From Takakia lepidozioides (Eukaryota > Streptophyta > Takakiopsida > Takakiales > Takakiaceae): a DNA stretch of 64,000 nucleotides. Both the position numbers and the translations under genes were made by a program. How positions within the stretch are numbered: the first letter of the stretch is position 1; the number at the start of each line of letters is the position of its first letter. The notes beneath the pieces were generated by a model. It saw only the letters and a program-made list of their open reading frames with translations, made no database searches and was not told where the DNA came from. The stretch is taken from NCBI GenBank assembly GCA_030704615.1, contig CM060732.1, positions 67,559,053-67,623,052 on the forward strand. The letters run 5' to 3'. This document shows positions 38,420 through 50,106 of this stretch, piece after piece.

Positions 38420-39440
38420 ATTCAGTTGTTTATACCTTCACCTAAGTTTTCATGGTATAATCTTATAATTGTTTTGCGAGCATGAAATTTTTGTGCAACC
38501 TCTCCAAAGTATGAAACAAATTCACGAATCTGTTGGAATCTGTCAAACCAATTGAAACCCAATTCAACGTGATCTAAATGCCACATGACTCCGTTGACCA
38601 ACTTTTGTTGATTTTTCAGAGTTTTTGGGTCAAATTTGATATACATCTTTTGTAATGTGGAACTATGTAGTGTTTTTTTTTTCTTTGGCGAGAAAATTGC
38701 CAGATTTTGACATGGAAAATGGGTCAGTTACCTGTACAAATGAACTATAATGGGTAGAATCTGAAAATTTCGCCAAAAAACACCAATAGTTGAATAATAT
38801 CAGGAGCCTAATTTTGCACCATGGACCAGTTAAAACGTGCCACCTGATATATAGCCACTTTTCTAACCCTATAACCTCGTTATTGTCGCCACATGGGCAT
38901 TAGATAGAAATCACATGTTGCCCCGCCTACGATTTTGAAAAGATGAAAAGAAAAACACTAATGTTGTGTCCCAGAAGGGTAGTAGACTGAATTGTATTGT
39001 ATTTTTGCAATTTGCGACATTTTGGGGTTTGGGGAACTTTGGTGTGTTGCATCTAGAGCAATAATCTGGGTCACGGAAAACGCTTGGTCAAAGATATAGG
39101 TTGAACTTCATTGAAACTGGCATGTGATCCCTAGAAGAAATATATATAATATCTTGAAATCAACGGTGAAATGTTCTAATGTATGCTAACTTAGTACAGA
39201 CTAGCGTGGCCTACACCGTTGAACATATTCCAGAAAAAACCCAATTTGCTATTTTTCATCAATTTCCAGTGACAAAGAAAACTGAAAAAAACTTGAAAAA
39301 ACTTCCACATTGCTGGTCTAAAAATTATGAAACCACATCAATGCACCCCTACTCATGGAGTGCTTTCCAGCAATATCAAGACCACGATGGAGACTTTGTG
39401 GTTTGGGAGATATCAACGATGCTACGAAACAAACTAACTG
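38420..39440 (+). repeat. Repeat A copy 3 plus module M copy 5 (right arm of the inverted repeat)
   Basis: It is collinear, inverted, with 34840-33620: the A element (38420-39235), then module M (39225-39440) ending gagatatcaacgatgctacg. An internal block of roughly 390 bp present in copies 2 and 4 is missing after ttttgtaatgtgga. Confidence 0.85.
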
Positions 39441-39454
39441 GTTTAATATCAATA

Positions 39455-40505
39455 AAAAATCTGTTCAAACCAATTCAACGTAATCTGAATGTCACACGAC
39501 TCTGTTGACCAACTTCTCTAAACAACCAAGATGTAGCCTAGTGGTAAGGGCATATATCCTCTTATGAGTGATTGTGGGTTCAAACCACCATGTTGGTTGT
39601 TACAAAGGTGTCCACCTTCCTACCGGAAGGCAGTAGCCCTTCTGGGTCAAGTGACACCATAAGTTATGCTTGCTTCGGCAACGCGTCCATCTTTTTTTTT
39701 TTCTTTTTTTTCCGGACTGACTTCTCTTTTTTTTCAAAGTTTTTGGGTCAAATTTGATACACCTCTTTTGTAATGCGCAGTTGTGTCAGCATTTTTTTAA
39801 TGAAATTTGGAACACAACACGCGTGGCTACAAAGTTTTGCAAAAAATAGCCATACATTCTGTTCATCCACTGAAATTATGATAGAATCATCCACCTCTGT
39901 ACTTTAATCCATTTATATAATCATATTTGACAAATTCATCCATAATTTATTTTTTATTTGGAGAAGTTTGACGACTTCATCCATGAAAAAACAGGGAATT
40001 TGTGACAGAATATTCCCTTTATTTCTTGAGATCGAAATCTGGCAAAAATTTGCAAAAAAAAAAAAAAAATGCTAGGCTGTGCAGTGCTTTTTTTTTTAGC
40101 AAACAATTGCCAGATTTCGACCTGGAAAATGGGTCACTTACTTGTACAAAGGAATTATAGTGGGTAAAATCTGACAATTACGCCAAAAAGCACCAGTAGT
40201 TGAATATCAGGAGCCTAATTTTGCCGACATGGGCCAGTTAAAATGTGCCACCTGGTATATAGCCACTTTTCTAATCCTGTAACATTGTTATTCTCGCCAT
40301 ATGGGCACTAGATAGAAATCACATGTGGCCCCGCCTGCGATTTTGAAAAAATGAAAAAAAAAACACTAATGTCTCGAAAGGGTGGTAGATAGAATTGTAC
40401 TATATTTTGCAATTTGCCACCTTTGGGGGTTTGGGAAAAACTTTGGTACGATGTTGCAACAAAAAATGCTTGGTCAAAGATATAGGTTGTACTTCACTGA
40501 AATTA
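39455..40505 (+). repeat. Repeat A copy 4, interrupted by a SINE
   Basis: A second plus-strand A element in tandem with copy 3. The segment up to 39519 and the segment from 39720 join to give the same order as copy 2 read in reverse. It keeps the middle block missing from copy 3 and ends near gtacttcactgaaatt. Confidence 0.8.
39520..39719 (+). repeat. tRNA-derived SINE (family 1) in repeat A, with target-site duplication
   Basis: A-box-like tagcctagtggtaagggc (39535-39552), B-box ggttcaaacc (39577-39586), body nearly identical to the 15.0 kb copy, and a T-rich tail. It is flanked by acttctct at 39512-39519 and 39720-39727. The related repeat copy at about 34650-34630 (minus strand) reads ccaacttctcttgatttttc without the insert, an independent empty-site control. 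Confidence 0.88.
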
Positions 40506-40544
40506 AAAACCGATCAAAAATTTAATATATTTTTTAAAATTCAA

Positions 40545-40700
40545 AAAATCGAACCAGAACCGGAAACTGGAACCGGCGGTTCCTTCCCAAAAAATACCCG
40601 GAACCGGAACCGGAATCTGCTCATGAATTTTGGAACCGGAACTGGAACCGGAACCGCCTCTTTAATATACCAAGAAACCGGAGGTTCCTTCAATATGGCA
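40545..40700. repeat. GGAACC-rich simple repeat
   Basis: Many imperfect ggaacc/aaccgg hexamers in about 155 bp, with ggttcc in the opposite sense nearby, so the strand can fold back. Both strands stay open through the repeat because its period is a multiple of three; I do not treat those frames as genes. Confidence 0.75.
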
Positions 40701-41082
40701 AGAACCGCACAACACTGGAATTTACGACAAAATATTCGATTATTTTTTTTAGGTCGAAAAAGTGCAAAATTTCGCCAGAAATTAAAACACACTCGCTCTC
40801 GCTATTCCACATAGCGGTCTCTCTAGCATGGCTCGTCCCTCACGCATGTAGGGTAACATGTTTATTGTGTATAGGTGTTACTTGTTTCTTAAGTGATGTT
40901 GTGAGGGCCTATGTGAGCAGTTAAAAAAAGTTTCGCAAAGTTTTTAGTTTCTCAATTTTAGTTTCACTGGAGAATATCCTTAATATTCGCTTTGCTCACA
41001 CGCCACCCAACCTCTTGAACAGCATGCCACTGTCCAGAAGATAACCATAACATGCGGCCTAAACTTGATCGGCATGATTTCA

Positions 41083-41705
41083 TAAGATACTTAGGCAAAA
41101 CTAAAATGTAAGCACGCCATACCTAATGTGAAACTTTTCAAAATGTTTACTCACATGAACACAATCCACACAAGTAGGGCTTAGAGAATTTTCTATCAAG
41201 GCCAGTTCCTCAAACATTAATGGTTGTATTTCTTATCATGGATGTAATATGCGAAAGTAGTTGTAGTTATTTTGTTTCGTCCACAAAATTGTCATGGACG
41301 AGGATGTTATCCAATTTTCTTTAATATAATCTTGGAAAATCTATATTCTTGATTTATTTCACTGGCGAACCCCATGGTCTGCTTTAGTACTACATTAAAT
41401 TGTTGAACTCATTATTTGATTATTTGTGTGTTTTGGATGGTGTTGGTATTTGTGACTTTGTTTTCCCTACTATGTTATTCGATACCAATTTGTAAATATA
41501 TGGAACTTGAACTTGTAAATATACAATGAGAGAGCCTCTTCGCGTGTAGGAATCCTATGGCTGTCCTTCATGTTCTATTTCCGTGGAAACATGGGTACCC
41601 TATTGGCCATTTTTGTGCTCACGCCTTCATTTTTTTGCACTCATGTGAACTGTGCTCACGTTCTATCAACCCCCAAAAAAACAAAACAAACTACCAAATT
41701 TAATA
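41083..41705 (+). repeat. Direct repeat B, copy 2
   Basis: The partner of 32935-33600 in the same orientation, 8.1 kb away, with small deletions relative to it. Confidence 0.85.
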
Positions 41706-42069
41706 ATGTATTTTATTTCTTTTTTCTTTTTTAAACTAAGGGCATGAAGCCATTTAGTTTATTAGAGTGAAAAAATAAACCCACTGGCACCATGAGGAGG
41801 AATAACATATTCAGAGAAGGGTTTCCCCACGTTATGCGAACCGGATACCCCAGAAAACCTCAGAAAAACAAAAATCGTCAGTTTAAGCCCTAGAAAAGTT
41901 ATTTTTGCACCGAGAAAATAAATCTGAAGGTACTCATATGCACCGTGCCTGTTAACATGTAATTCCTATGACCGCGGTTTGAAAACATTTAACCCCTATG
42001 ACCGCGGGTTGTGCTCACGCCGTGCTCACGTGAGCATGCTTATGTTGTGCTCACATGATACCAACCCCC

Positions 42070-42160
42070 ACTGTTCAACAGTCGAGTAATGCGGAACCGT
42101 TTGGGCCTTGGGGATTCCAGCTTGGAAGGCTCCCGCAAATCTCACCAGGCCCGGAATTCT
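42070..42160 (+). repeat. Direct repeat C, copy 2
   Basis: The partner of 35068-35135: gagtaatgcgg, gggattccagcttggaaggc and tctcaccaggcccggaatt. It lies about 400 bp upstream of the eL22 start codon. Confidence 0.75.
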
Positions 42161-42455
42161 ATCCAGGAATCCATGGCTAGAATACAAAGGAAACCACACC
42201 AATGGATTATAGATTGAATTGTTGTTCAGTCACCAGGTGTCTTGCTTGCTTCACCTTTTGCTTTGAGAACAGGAGCTCCACCTTCCAACAACACAAGAGG
42301 TCGACGGATTAGGGTAGGAGACAAGGGCAAGACATACTTACAAAAAGATAAGTTTTAGACAGTCTTTAACGATTCCATTAAGAAAAAGCTTTATTAGTTA
42401 GCTTAATCTCCAATCGGACTGCATACATTCGACGGTTGAGATCCTGGTAACAGTC

Positions 42456-42464
42456 TTAGGGTTT
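42456..42464. promoter_or_regulatory. telo-box upstream of eL22
   Basis: ttagggttt, the reverse of aaaccctaa, lies about 90 bp upstream of the eL22 ATG. Telo-boxes are a known recurrent element near the 5' ends of plant ribosomal protein genes. A second ttaggg follows at about 42475. Confidence 0.6.
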
Positions 42465-42550
42465 CATCAACCGATTAGGGTCTGGGAGATGGGTCTGTGT
42501 CTGCTCTCTTTGCAGGTTTGACTCTCCGCTCTCCCCCGATCTGCAGCGCG

Positions 42551-43500
<950 letters not shown>

Positions 43501-44204
43501 GGCTCAAACTGCTAGGAGTTGCGGTTGGCAAAGGACCATTTCCAAGGAGACATTACATGCTGTGCAAGGGAACAGCAGTGGTCAGCTTATTTTGGCGACC
43601 TAATTCATTACTTGTAAAAGATTTAGTTGATGTGAATTGGGCATCCTCTTGCCCGGGTATTTTGCTCACATGTCTCAAGGTGCTTGAATATAATGCTTCA
43701 ACAAAAATCAAAGCACAAGCCAGGTTTCATTTGGGCACTTACTCTAATTCAAAACAATTCTTGCGCGTTTTATGTGGTTGGGGTTGCTCAAGGTAGCTCC
43801 TTATTATGCTCGAAGCAATGGTATTGAGGAGTTGATTGATATGGTCTCACTGAATCAGGCTGACTTTATTTTACTCTTGTCCCTAGAAGAATAGTGTCAT
43901 TTTGTCACCATACTTGTATGCCCTCTAGAAGAATAACCTGCTGATAGCCGTTACCCCAGCTTTCTCTTTTCTTAGAGACCTACTTCATCATTCAGCTGTC
44001 ATGTAAGTGACTTAGACACCCAGTCCTTGGATGGAGGCATGCTCGATACTGTCCTGTTGAGAGGCAGGCCAGGTAACTGAAGCCGGATCCACCTAGTCCC
44101 CCAAGACTTCACCAAGTGGCAGTTGCAAGCCCTCCACACACTCTGGTACCAAATGAGTTTCGTTGTTCCTTGTACACTCAGCCCGTCCCTATGGCTGGCT
44201 CTTT
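43501..44204. other. eL22 3' flank, no other gene seen
   Basis: Contains the eL22 3' UTR and short frames without motifs up to the EXO1-like fragment. Confidence 0.45.
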
Positions 44205-44780
44205 GTAGCTGGGTATATCAGCTCTCCCTCCAAGGTAAAGCCTCCCACATCTAAAGCAAACAGAGGTCCTACTTATATATCGCTCATCTTCTGTGGAGGC
44301 TTTCAGGGGAGGGTGGTCACTGTCAAGACAACAACAGGGATGACACTGTCAAAGACTTGGGGCATAACTCACATGGGGCAGTACCACAGCTGTTGCCTGC
44401 AATGAGCCTTTCTGCTCACACATCTCTATGCTGCAAATATACATGCATATCAATCAGCAACTCTCAAATCACAGAAGAGCGAAAGTGGTAGCTCAATTCA
44501 ACACACGAGATCTCACATTGAGCATCTCAGTCTCCAGCAGAGCTCCTTGAACTTCACCCGAGGCAACCTACCTACTTTGGAACCACGAGTAAGCATCACA
44601 TAGACAGTGAAGAATGACCCCGGAATGTGACTGCAAAATTCTGAAATCGGGACCTCATGACGCCATAACAGCACATGGACGAAGTGATCCTTGGAGTCTC
44701 GGAAGGCGATGCAGGTGCTCCAATGCCTTGTGCAAATGGATACTCGTGGAATTTGGAGGCTCCGTCAGAGTTGCGAAGTT
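44205..44780 (-). pseudogene. Partial EXO1 duplicate (exons 2-3 with introns), non-functional
   Basis: It aligns along its length with 53250-54025 of the EXO1 gene, introns included. Shared phrases include tatatcagctctccct, aacaacagggatgacac, gagcctttctgctcaca, gagcatctcagtctccagca and gactgcaaaattctgaaat. Within it, the exon 2 equivalent still reads DAYSW but lacks the following LHKG. The exon 3 equivalent has lost the segment encoding [10 protein letters not shown] and is shifted. Exons 1 and 4-15 are absent. Because introns are retained, it arose by DNA duplication rather than retrotransposition. It ends about 150 bp before the start codon of the next gene. Confidence 0.85.
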
Positions 44781-44926
44781 AAGCTAGCACTGAAAGTATG
44801 AGATTATAGAAATCGAAGTAGAACCGAATGGAATCTCCTTGGCGCCGAGAGCCTCTTTCTCTCGCTTTTGTGCACTGCAGAATTGAGCGTGAAGATCTTG
44901 CAGATGGGTTGAACACAACCTAAGAA

Positions 44927-46043
44927 ATGAAAGCAGAAGAAGCGATGAAAAGTGCAGCTGGTTCGCTGAGTGGGAAAGGGAATCCGAAAGGAAAGCTGCT
45001 GAAGAAACAAGCAAGGAAACGAGAGATGCCGCCCTCAGACGATACTCCTCCACCGGTCAGTGCTTCTCATTCAACCCAACAACGAGCATAATTAGGGTTT
45101 TAAATTGCGCCATAGGTTGCTGATCGTACCCCAGGTTTCTTACGAGCGTAGAGAAGTATTCGCAGTTTCATCTTGCTTCGGGGAAAACCAAACAGATCAG
45201 CTGAGAAGATGTGGCTTGTGGTCCAATTGTGCACATCTTTGTTGGCTTGATACAATAGTCCCCGTTATTGACCTTCGTGTATCTATTTGTGTTGCTGCGG
45301 ATGTCTCCTTCCTTTCTTCAAGTCTCATTCCAAATCAAGTGGATTGCGTGGTGCGGTCAATTGTCCTGTTGGTAGACATGAGCAGCAATATGCGAAGGTA
45401 TTGGGAAGCGATTGTGTGTGTTTCTGTGTGACAGAGACACACAGAGATTCTTGTAATCACCATTGGGTTTAGAATGTAGTCATGCCGTTCCCAGCGAGCG
45501 TTGGCTGGCTATTAGGTTTTGGAAGAGAGAGAGAGAGAGATTTCTGTCTCCATGACCCCATGCCACAGAAGAATCTGCACAAAGTGAACGATATGAATGG
45601 CCAATTCACAGGCTTTGGATTGGTAGACAACCTTGTGGTAGTTCCAGTAGGTGCTCTAATTGATTTCTACATTTTGAAATTTGCAGAAGGTTAAGTCTGG
45701 GAAAGTGCCACATTATCCGGTGGGGACTAATTCAGAGCAATTTCAAGCTGACAAGAAACAGCCAGCGAAAGAAAGTGTACTTGCAGCAGTGTGGGAGCAA
45801 GAGGCAGAAAATTCAGATCTTGAGAGGTATAAGACAACACAGGTGCTCAGGGAGAAGTACAGGGCATTGGAAGAAGAGAGTTCATGGATTAGGGAAGAAC
45901 TGAGGCAATCAGACTGTGAATTGAGGCAGCTCCAACAGAAAAAATATGCCCTCTTGGATGAACTGCTGGTTTTTGAGGGCTTTGCCGTCGACCCCGTACC
46001 ACCCTTCAAGATTCTCTCTGGGTGTAACACCTCTGCTTCTTAA
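44927..46043 (+). CDS. Small basic/coiled-coil protein of unknown function
   Basis: Exon 44927-45055 (43 codons) ends at a gtcagt donor, and exon 45687-46043 begins after ttgcag in the same phase; together 161 aa. The N-terminal 35 residues are Lys-rich (GKGNPKGKLLKKQARKRE), followed by DDTPPP. Residues 75-145 are a strong heptad coiled coil (VLREKYRALEEESSWIREEL, then RQLQQKKYALLDELLVFEG). This layout is common in small nuclear complex subunits, but I do not recognise the family. A telo-box (45092-45100) lies just inside the intron. The EXO1 fragment ends just upstream, so this gene's promoter may overlap it. Confidence 0.7.
45092..45100. promoter_or_regulatory. telo-box in first intron
   Basis: ttagggttt lies 37 bp past the donor of the coiled-coil gene's first coding exon. 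It matches the element upstream of eL22; a function here is inferred only. Confidence 0.4.
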
Positions 46044-47800
46044 CAGTCAGATTTGATGGCCTGGTTGTGAGAGTTTCAGGCGGTGGCAGTTGTCACCTGC
46101 TGACCATTTAAATTTTGGTGAGAACCACCGGGTGGGCCCTTTCCCTGCTTCACAGCTTTTCTTTTAGCTTGACATGGAAAGCTTATGAATGTCCAGCTGG
46201 CTGGGAATAGCATTGCTATAGAACATTTCCCCCATTTTGTTTACCACCTCTTGGCTTCTTTGATTAGGCAGTTTCAAGTTTTCAATTCTGATGTTGTGAT
46301 ACATGCAGACTCTCATTAAATGCTGTAATGTAAAATACTTTTTGAGTGTAATGAAGAAGGGCCAAGGGCTTTAATTTCATAGGCTCCGGAGCACCTTGTT
46401 GAGAAATCTTTGCATGCTATACCATCTACATGTGAGCTTGACCAGCTGTGAATAGGATGGATCAACTGCAAGGTTTTTTGCCTGCAACTAGAGTGAAAGT
46501 GAACTATCTCAGAAGCTTGGAATGTATTCTAATCAGGTGTGATTATACACTTGGCACTGAACTGTTCAAGCAAGACAGCTTTCTGATTGGTAGAGGACAC
46601 TACTGTACCTGGCTTACTCAAGAGTCACAGTTCAGAGACACACATGTGCACAAAGATTTGTCTATTTCTTTCTCTGTGATCCCTGGAGGCTGGGGAGTCA
46701 TCATAGTCATCTATTGCAAGGGTCAAGTGCCGGTTGCAAGCCCTTCTTGACAGACTTTCATATCCTAAATAAAGGTAAGCCGTACCTTGTAAAGGATCTG
46801 AGAAGAACTATCACCAGAGATGTCCTCTGCTGGTTGTTAGGTCTGCCTGCAAACTACCACTTAAATCACACATAATCACAGCTAGGACATATAAAGCAAT
46901 ATAAGCGTGGGTCTCCAAATCTGCCTTTCCCACTAGATAGCATGTAGTTACCTCCTTTTTCCAATTCTTTATTTAGTTTGAGGATCCAAAGCGGTTAGAG
47001 GACCTACATGAGGCAGTTCATATCTGCATAATGTCTATGCGTTTTCTCTGTTCTTTAGTCTCTCTAGTTCCGTGTTGCTCTACTGGCCCATGGCAGCTAT
47101 GAATTTCTTCTTGATCTCCATGTTTATTATTCTGTGCACCCCACCTTTCTCAAACACAGCATGACAGGAGTGCAATCACATGTATCTGTGATGTCTGCTT
47201 TTGTGAGCGTGTCCAGAGCGGCTAAAGTCGCGTCCAGCACTTGCCTGCAGATTACTGGAGGATTGGGCAGAATGCTGTTCTCCAGCATGATGTCTGCACT
47301 AGTGCTCACATCAGTACACACATGTTTGGTGGTGTGAGCACGAAGAGTTGCCATACGTTGTAGACTCCGCCCAAACTTGTAGAAACCCCATGGCGGGCAC
47401 TTTCAAGTGCCTTCAAGATCTTCCTTTCTGCCCTCATCAAACCCTCAGAGAGTGACTGACTGGCTCCATTGTGGCCACAACAATGTGTGTCAGGGCAACC
47501 ACCAGTGCCACTTCAAGTGAACTCACAGTACTTGCAGCTCATGGAATTTGAAGTGGGATTTTTTGGGTATGTGCACTGTCATACATTCACACTCTAGCAT
47601 TACATGCTGGCCATTTCCTCCAAAGAGGGGGAATGAGAAAGACTGAGAGGTTAAGCTCCAAAGAGCTGTAAAGCTGAATGTGATCCTCACCCCTTTATTA
47701 ATCTTTGTTGTAGCCGATGATGGTAATCCAAAACTCGGTACATTGTCACCAGCACATTACAATGCTAACCGCTCACTACAATGAATTCAACAGATAATCT
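46044..47800. other. Spacer between convergent genes, nothing supported
   Basis: It holds the 3' ends of the coiled-coil gene and EXO1. A pair of opposed frames at 47127-47354 (75 codons minus, 67 plus) shows no recognised motif. Confidence 0.45.
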
Positions 47801-50070
47801 CTAATCTACAATGTTTTCTCTATTGGAGGTTGACTGAAAGTATTTCCGGATGCCGAGTTCAGGCACAATCTTTACTTTTAGAGGTTTCTTGGTAACTATT
47901 TGCCTTGCATTTCTAGGCTTGAGCACCTTCCTATCCAGCTGGCTTTCAGACTTACTTGCAGAAGTGATGTTATTCACAAGAGGTTCGCACACGCCCGACC
48001 TTACTTTTCTAGCCAGAGTGCCTTGCCGGCACATTACCTCTGGCACAGGACTTTCTGCCGGTGCAGAATTTTTTTCCTGAGATTCAGTGGGGAGGATGGA
48101 AGTAAACTTGGCAAGCTGCCTACATTGGCTTGACGAGGGATATACCCTTCTTGGACTACAGTGATTGTGAGGAGGTTTATGAGGCATGGTAGAATAAAGG
48201 ACTTGAGTGGTGCTTGATACCTGGCTGTTGATTTCACCAGGCAATTTAGAATCCCTAGAGGTCTGGCAGGGGAGCAAAAAGCAGCTCTCTTCCAAGGCTG
48301 AAACCACCCTCGTTCCAGGTACACCTTGCAGTGCTGGTTCAGAAGATAATGGGGCACCCTCAAAGGTTTCAACATGAAATGTAGTCCTTGCTGAGCATGG
48401 ATCACTCCAGTTGAGTTCTTCCTCCTGCCATAAATCCATTGAAGTCATCATGCACAAATCTTCCTTGCCTGCCTGTTCACAATCCATCTTGCCAGCCATG
48501 TCATCTCCTTCCTTTGCAGAGCTTTCCACCACCAGTGTACCTGGATTTAGCATCTGTTAGGATTTACTCACCAAAAGCTCCCCAAAGCTGCAGTCTTCCT
48601 CACAGCACATTGGAAATTGCGTAACTGTTTACTACTGAATAGATATACTCAGTTGGAAGCATAATAAAACATGTGGAATGTGACCAGGTAGCTTCAGAGA
48701 ATGACTAGAAGTTTTTGTAACATCTGGAATTTCAAGCTTAATGCTTCCTGGATGTTCCATTGCTGAAGTGAACAAGCATATGGCACTACCTTCTTCAGTA
48801 TGGCTCGGTGCTAGTGGCCAGCCTTCGCTCTGACATAAGAGTGTTTCAATCTTCTGTATCTTGAAAGGATTGTTGTTATGTACGACTGGAGATCTCTGGA
48901 TCTGCGCATCTCTAGTCCCCTCACGTTGAGGGCTTCCCATTTTCCAGCCACTGTCTTGGGCTGACGAATCAAGTGACCATGCCCACACATCCTCACTTGC
49001 ACTCTTGGCTTTCATGTTGGTAGCAATCAACTCAAGTTGCGCAAGAAACGACTTGTCAGGCACCACTGGGAGTGGAGGAGGATCAGCCAGTGGGTGGGTT
49101 GCCTCTGGCAAGGCCTGCGGAAACTTGATCCCATTGTACCCTCTTTCTGCACATTTAAGAACCACAGGTGACTAAGCAAATAAGAAGACTCAATAAGATC
49201 ATGTCTACTGTTCCAATGAACAATTATGTCTTGTTGTGCTAATTGATGGATCTCGGACTCATCAATCAGATCACTGCTTTAACTGAAGTTCATGTTTACA
49301 AGACATCCATTTCTTGTATGTCAGGGAATTTTGTGGTATGGTTGCTTTGGCTCAGGCACTCCAACGGCTGCAGCTAGCTCAAGCATCAGAATCAGCAGAG
49401 CCTGAATCAGTCGCAGGAGCTGCCAGGATCTGCAGGACCCAACCCCATCGATGAAGGCTGTCTCTATACTTTGAATTTGCCCTGCCACACAGCAGAACCA
49501 TGTTCTGAGAATGGTGGTCTACGGACCTGCAGCAAGACAAGTTAGGATGGGCAGGGTGAGAGAAAGAGCAAATGTCCTGGAGCTCACCAAGAGGCCTGAC
49601 AGTTCTTGGTCTTTTAGAAGCAGCCGGTGCTGTGACTAATGTGCAGTCCGGGCCTTCCTCACTGTCTGACAAATCAACCACCTGCGCGAATGCCAGAGAC
49701 ACATGTCAGCTATAAAAGCGAACACGAAAGTTGTTATCAGTAAGAGCAGGGCGTGGGTTTTATGCTATACTTACAGAGAAAGGAAAGGAAAGGAACTTCA
49801 TGATGTCCAGGGGAAATCAAAAGAAAGATACAAGGCGGAAGCATGCCAAAACAAGCATGCCAAAAATAACCATTCGTCATGCAGAGAGTCTCTCAGATGG
49901 AGAGCCTCATGTAGGTATGCTGCCAGCCATTTCTGGTTCTTCTCAGCCAGGGATTGGCTGCACCGAACAGGCAATAGTATTGACCCAAGATCTCATAGTA
50001 GAGAAGACTAGAAAGTCCAATCATGAGAGAGAGAGAGTGTGTACTCATAAGACATTGTTTGCCGTAGCCT

Positions 50071-50106
<36 letters not shown>

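Noticed and set aside
40395-40814. 139-codon frame through the GGAACC repeat
   Set aside because: Open only because the repeat period is a multiple of three; the peptide is low complexity on both strands.
49400-49530. Extra EXO1 exon starting after ctgcag at about 49530
   Set aside because: In the phases available it either meets a stop at once or breaks the frame of the next exon; exon 13 to exon 14 joins in phase without it.
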